From: Desulfobulbaceae bacterium
GTDB lineage: Bacteria; Desulfobacterota; Desulfobulbia; Desulfobulbales; Desulfocapsaceae
Length of the DNA stretch: 35,814 bases
Direction of reading: 5' to 3'
NCBI GenBank assembly: GCA_008933635.1
Contig: WBUQ01000033.1
Coordinates: 1 to 35,814 of the forward strand
In this document: positions 32,541-35,814 of the stretch, piece after piece
Layout: every line of letters begins with the position of its first letter
How positions within the stretch are numbered: position 1 is the first letter of the stretch
The notes under the pieces: generated by a model
Database searches by the model: none
What the model was told of the DNA's origin: nothing
What the model saw: only the letters and a program-made list of their open reading frames with translations
Position numbers and translations under genes: made by a program

Positions 32541-33866
32541 CTATTTGAAGCGATAGGTGAAGGTCAGCATCCCCGAGGCGGCATAGTCGGTCTCCAGGCC
32601 ATACCAGTTCACGTCCTGGTACAGGGGTCGCCCGTAACTGCCGTTGATGGTGAAGTTGCCGCCCAAGGCCGACAGAAAGCGCCAGCTGCCGACCGCGGTC
32701 AGGGTGACCGCCTCGCCGCCGCTGTTGTCCATGGTTATCCCATTGAATTCGTTCTTGCTCGTGTCGGTGGCGTCCAGTTCCAGGCCGACCATGACGTCGT
32801 AATTCGGGGTGTAGTGGACCGCCATCCCCAGTTTGGCGATGTCGCCGAAGTCGTAATCGTCGTCATTCTCCGGGTTATACAGGTAACTGAGTTCTCCGTG
32901 CAGCCAGAAGTCCCCGAAGCGGAGGGAGCCCAGCAGGCCGCCGCCAGCTCCGAAAGTGCCGGTGCCGGTCTGCAGGCCCGGCATGTTGGTTGTGGCATTG
33001 GCATACTCGGTGTCGAAGTCGCCGGTCGGCAGGGTGACATTCGCCATCACGGTGACAAATTTGCTGTAGTACGCATCCCGCCACAGGTTGTAGCGCAGTT
33101 TCAGATCGAGGTCGCTGATGCCGTCATTGTCCCTGACCCTGTCGGTATGCATCCCGGACGGCAACCAGACGTCCGTGGTCATTTCCTTGTCGAGATAGGC
33201 GATCTTGGCCATCAGGGACAATGTGTCGGTGAAGCCGTAATTCGCCATCATCATGACCGCGGAGGACTCCATCTCCTTGGGGGCCATCCGTCTGCCGGTC
33301 CGGGCATTGAACTCGGCGATGGAGACATCGTCGTCTCCCATCTTCAGGTCATCCATCTTCATGGCCATGAACCCGATGCCGATGTTGCTGGAACCCTTGG
33401 GTTGCGGCACCGCCGAAAGCACGCGGTTGGGCATGGTCATGCCCATCGGTGAAACAGCCTGCAGGGCCTGATCGAAGGTGAGGATTTCGCCGCCGTGTTC
33501 GGCCTTGAACGTCCTGGCATCGTCCTCGCTGGCAAAAGCGATGAAGTTTGGGATCATATCGGGGACCTTGTCACTGCCGACAACGTACACCGCACTCGCT
33601 GCCGTCACCTCCCTGCCGCTTGCCCAGTCATGGACGGTGACCGAAGAAAAATCGCCGGGACCGCCGGTATCGGTCACCAGCCGCAGCATGTCGGCGACCC
33701 CGCAGGTCTTTTCCATGGAACCGTCCCTGCTGGTCAGAGTGGCGCTCGTCGCCTGATAGAGGTCGATGTACATGCCGCACAGCTTGCAGCTCTCCCGTTC
33801 TTCAGCGTGGGCCGCCGAGGCAAGCAGCAGGACCGCAGTCATAAGTACTCCGTACCGTTTCACCAT
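32541..33866 (-). CDS. NosL domain fused to an outer-membrane beta-barrel
   Basis: This 441-residue exported protein has a signal peptide (cleavage after AHA, residue 21). Residues 25-145 form a NosL-like domain: CKLCGMYIDLYQ (C27xxC30GM, copper-binding in NosL), FIAFASEDDARTFKAEHGGE (the typical mid region), and MGMTMPNRV. From about 160 to the end there is an outer-membrane barrel of the Phenol_MetA_deg/transporter type: alternating strands such as MMMANYGFTDTLSLMAKIAY, LDLKLRYNLWRD, GELSYLYNPEN, and a terminal aromatic strand ending TFTYRFK. NosL normally is a separate lipoprotein that delivers copper to nitrous-oxide reductase; no nos genes are visible nearby. The Met-rich stretch (FMAMKMDDLKMG) could bind copper. 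The start at 33866 has GGGGGG upstream. Confidence 0.82.
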   Translation of the reverse strand: MVKRYGVLMTAVLLLASAAHAEERESCKLCGMYIDLYQATSATLTSRDGSMEKTCGVADMLRLVTDTGGPGDFSSVTVHDWASGREVTAASAVYVVGSDKVPDMIPNFIAFASEDDARTFKAEHGGEILTFDQALQAVSPMGMTMPNRVLSAVPQPKGSSNIGIGFMAMKMDDLKMGDDDVSIAEFNARTGRRMAPKEMESSAVMMMANYGFTDTLSLMAKIAYLDKEMTTDVWLPSGMHTDRVRDNDGISDLDLKLRYNLWRDAYYSKFVTVMANVTLPTGDFDTEYANATTNMPGLQTGTGTFGAGGGLLGSLRFGDFWLHGELSYLYNPENDDDYDFGDIAKLGMAVHYTPNYDVMVGLELDATDTSKNEFNGITMDNSGGEAVTLTAVGSWRFLSALGGNFTINGSYGRPLYQDVNWYGLETDYAASGMLTFTYRFK

Positions 33867-34309
33867 TGTTCCCCCCTATTGTATTTTGGGAGCGCAGCAT
33901 GACCGGCGGAATCCGGCCAACTGCCCCCCTTTGCCGGAATCAGGCTGCACCTGACCGGTCAGGTAAGTCTAGCAAAAAACACCCCCCACATTCAAGCGGT
34001 AAACCAGAAGTCGGCGATACCCCTGACGGCTGACAGACGATGGCAGCCATTCGCGGCCTTCATCCCTGGCCGCCCATATATGGTCCGGGGGCGTCTGGAC
34101 ACCAGCGAGGCGCTGAAATCGCCAGACCGGAGGCACTGCATGCTATATTCGGCTGGATACCGGTCAAGGTCATGATTACAATGAGAGCAACGTGCGACGC
34201 AGCGCTACCGGCTGCTGCCTTCGCCACGGGAGTCGTCACCAGGGCACGGAGCCCGTCCGCGGGCCTTCCGGGATCGTCACATTGAAAAGAACTGGACCAG
34301 AGGCTGAAG
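33867..34309. other. Intergenic region between divergent genes
   Basis: About 440 bases separate the NosL-barrel gene from the isochorismatase-like gene. A short frame at 34040-34285 has no recognisable family and I do not call it. Promoters for both flanking genes should lie here but none is obvious. Confidence 0.5.
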
Positions 34310-34852
34310 ATGAAGACCGCATTAGTCGTTATCGATGTGCAGAATGATTATTTCCCCATCGGGAAAAAAGCGTTGTCGGGCAGCACGGAGGCGGTGAAGA
34401 ATATCCGGGCAGTCATCGATCATTGCCGCTCGCAGGGGTATGCAATCATCTACATTCAGCATATCGCTGCAAAACCGGATGCTCCGTTCTTCGCGGCGGG
34501 GACGGATGGGATTGCAATCCATGAATCGATTAGCCCGCAGGAGGGCGATGCGATCATCATCAAGCACTTTCCCAACAGCTTCAGGGAAACAACCCTGAAA
34601 GAATATCTGGATGAAAATCAGATAACCCATCTGGTATTCACCGGCATGATGACGCATATGTGTGTCGATACGACAGTACGGGCGGCATTCGATCTCGGGT
34701 ACTCGAACACGCTCATCGGCGATTGCTGTGCGACGCTGGACCTGGTCCATGACAACGAAACCGTCAGGGCAAAAGACGTGCAGAACGCCTTTCTTGCGGC
34801 ACTGAACGGCACCTTCTGCACGCTCCGGACCACCGGGGAATTCCTGCAGTAG
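34310..34852 (+). CDS. Isochorismatase-family cysteine hydrolase
   Basis: This 180-residue protein has the catalytic triad of the isochorismatase/nicotinamidase family: Asp9 in ALVVIDVQNDYF, Lys85 in IIIKHFPNSF, and Cys118 in GMMTHMCVDTTVRAAFDLGY. Family members hydrolyse amides, isochorismate or related small molecules; the true substrate is unknown. AGAGGCTGAAG precedes the ATG. It is followed after 56 bases by a DUF1801 gene. No signal peptide, so cytoplasmic. Confidence 0.93.
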   Translation: MKTALVVIDVQNDYFPIGKKALSGSTEAVKNIRAVIDHCRSQGYAIIYIQHIAAKPDAPFFAAGTDGIAIHESISPQEGDAIIIKHFPNSFRETTLKEYLDENQITHLVFTGMMTHMCVDTTVRAAFDLGYSNTLIGDCCATLDLVHDNETVRAKDVQNAFLAALNGTFCTLRTTGEFLQ

Positions 34853-34908
34853 GCGATCAGCGTGCAGGGCGTGCCGCCAGCACCACTTGACAGCCCCGGA
34901 GGGCCGCC

Positions 34909-35301
34909 ATGAACACATCCCCGCATCCGGCGACGACGATCGACGAGTATATCGCCGGTTTTCCGGAAGATGTCCGGGAAATCCTGGAGACAATCCGACT
35001 GACGATACGCGCCGCGGTTCCCGATGCCGTGGAGGCGATCAGGTACGGCCTGCCGACCTTCGTGCTCGAAGGCAACCTGGCCCATTTCGGCGGCTTCAGA
35101 AACCATATCGGATTCTACCCGACACCCTCCGGCATCGAGGCCTTTCGCAGCGAACTGGCCGGCTATGCGACCGCCAAAGGTTCCGTCCGGTTCCCGCTCG
35201 ACAGACCGGTCCCCTACGACCTGATCGGCAGGATCGTCCTGTTCAGGGCCGACGAGATCCGCCGGCAGACGGCGGCAAAGGCGAGGAAGGGGAAAAGATG
35301 A
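34909..35301 (+). CDS. DUF1801 family protein
   Basis: This 130-residue protein matches the DUF1801 (YdhG-like) family: TIDEYIAGFPEDVREILETI, AVEAIRYGLPTFVLEGNLAH, NHIGFYPTPSGIEAF, and GSVRFPLDRPVPYDLIGRIV. A Lys/Arg-rich tail ends it. The fold is small and soluble; some members have been linked to iron or DNA-related roles, but no biochemical activity is established here. GGAGGG lies upstream of the ATG. It is between an isochorismatase-like gene and a thioesterase gene; any shared role is unclear. Confidence 0.9.
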   Translation: MNTSPHPATTIDEYIAGFPEDVREILETIRLTIRAAVPDAVEAIRYGLPTFVLEGNLAHFGGFRNHIGFYPTPSGIEAFRSELAGYATAKGSVRFPLDRPVPYDLIGRIVLFRADEIRRQTAAKARKGKR

Positions 35302-35368
35302 AATCGTACTCCCCACCGGCCTTGGCCAGGGGATCCGGAAGAAGTGCAGTTGAACAGGAGAAGAGCCC

Positions 35369-35814
35369 ATGCAGCACACCTGGCATGACCATCTGAGAGA
35401 GCATTTTTCCGAGGGATTCCCCGCCTTTTGCGGCTTTGAGGTGACCCGCGTCGGCCAGGGCCTGTTCGAGTCCGCCCTGCAGGTCGGCGACCGGCACCGT
35501 CAGCAGGACGGCTTCGTCCATGCCGGAGTGCTGGCGACGATGGCCGACCATACCGCCGGCTACGCCTCGTTCACCACGGTCAGCGACGAGTTCCGCATCC
35601 TGACTGTCGAGTTCAAGATCAATTACCTGAGACCGGCCCTCGGGCCGCTTATCGTCTGCCGTGCCAGGGTGATCAACAGCGGCAGGCGGATCAAGGTGGC
35701 CGAGGCCGAGGTCTACTCGGTGGCCGACGGCGTCGAGAAACTGGCCGCCAAGGGGATGTTCACCCAGATGGCGGTGGCCGGGGCCGACCTGCAGCCGGGG
35801 CCGGAGAGGTCGGG
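35369..35814 (+). CDS. PaaI-type hotdog-fold thioesterase, cut by the window end
   Basis: The visible 148 residues begin MQHTWHDHLREHF after AGGAG and form a hotdog-fold thioesterase: FVHAGVLATMADHTAGYASF (the conserved helix with the catalytic-type HAG region), ILTVEFKINYLRPALG, and AEAEVYSVADGVEKLAAKGM. The fold is essentially complete by FTQMAVAG, and only the C-terminal end is missing from the window. Such enzymes hydrolyse aryl- or acyl-CoA thioesters. The substrate is unknown. It could complement the acyl-CoA enzymes upstream, but it is 20 kb away. Confidence 0.88.
   Translation, partial: MQHTWHDHLREHFSEGFPAFCGFEVTRVGQGLFESALQVGDRHRQQDGFVHAGVLATMADHTAGYASFTTVSDEFRILTVEFKINYLRPALGPLIVCRARVINSGRRIKVAEAEVYSVADGVEKLAAKGMFTQMAVAGADLQPGPERS

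Noticed and set aside
34040-34285. 81-codon open frame between divergent genes
   Set aside because: No known family, low complexity, no ribosome site; treated as non-coding.

Overview
The window looks like a chromosomal segment of a GC-rich anaerobe, most plausibly a Desulfobacterota/Desulfuromonadales-type bacterium. This is an inference from gene content: a four-subunit ferredoxin-linked 2-oxoacid oxidoreductase, an ADP-forming acyl-CoA synthetase, an HD-GYP protein paired with a HEAT-like protein, and a sigma-54 two-component cluster. No rRNA or tRNA gene was seen, so the taxonomy is not proven.

Layout. 1-4.4 kb: a SLAC1/TehA-type transporter, then a convergent HD-GYP gene and its partner that appears to carry the same kind of N-terminal domain. 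4.5-12.3 kb, mostly minus strand: a thiamine-binding DUF77 protein, a fused ADP-forming acyl-CoA synthetase, a TPR-methyltransferase, a small exported protein on the plus strand, and porGDAB. 12.3-14.5 kb: ilvE, flanked by TTCGACAGGCTCAG-type repeats that include a perfect 12-bp hairpin and a 23-bp tandem array. 14.5-16.7 kb: an XRE-cupin regulator and an AMP-forming acyl-CoA ligase. 17.4-20.5 kb: an EEP-family nuclease followed by a papain-like peptidase/alpha-beta hydrolase fusion. 20.5-24.6 kb: a patchwork of unrelated genes (amylase-tail remnant, AT-rich DUF2971 gene, DUF3592, NIPSNAP, methyltransferase, two tiny Cys-rich membrane proteins), probably acquired piecemeal. 24.6-25.8 kb: an acyltransferase. 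26-32.5 kb: a GlrK-QseG-GlrR-like cluster followed by a strong candidate sigma-54 promoter with two upstream direct repeats, which appears to drive a run of up to four genes. 32.5-33.9 kb: a NosL domain joined to an outer-membrane beta-barrel. 34.3 kb to the end: isochorismatase-like hydrolase, DUF1801 protein and a truncated PaaI-type thioesterase.

How genes may work together. IlvE, PorGDAB and the ADP-forming synthetase can form a chain from branched-chain amino acid to 2-oxo acid to acyl-CoA to acid plus ATP, with reduced ferredoxin. The sensor kinase, a lipoprotein with an internal duplication and the sigma-54 activator form one signalling unit, and the promoter next to them suggests what they control. 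The most unusual items are the nuclease plus peptidase-hydrolase pair, the NosL-barrel fusion, and the sigma-54 control region with duplicated upstream sites.
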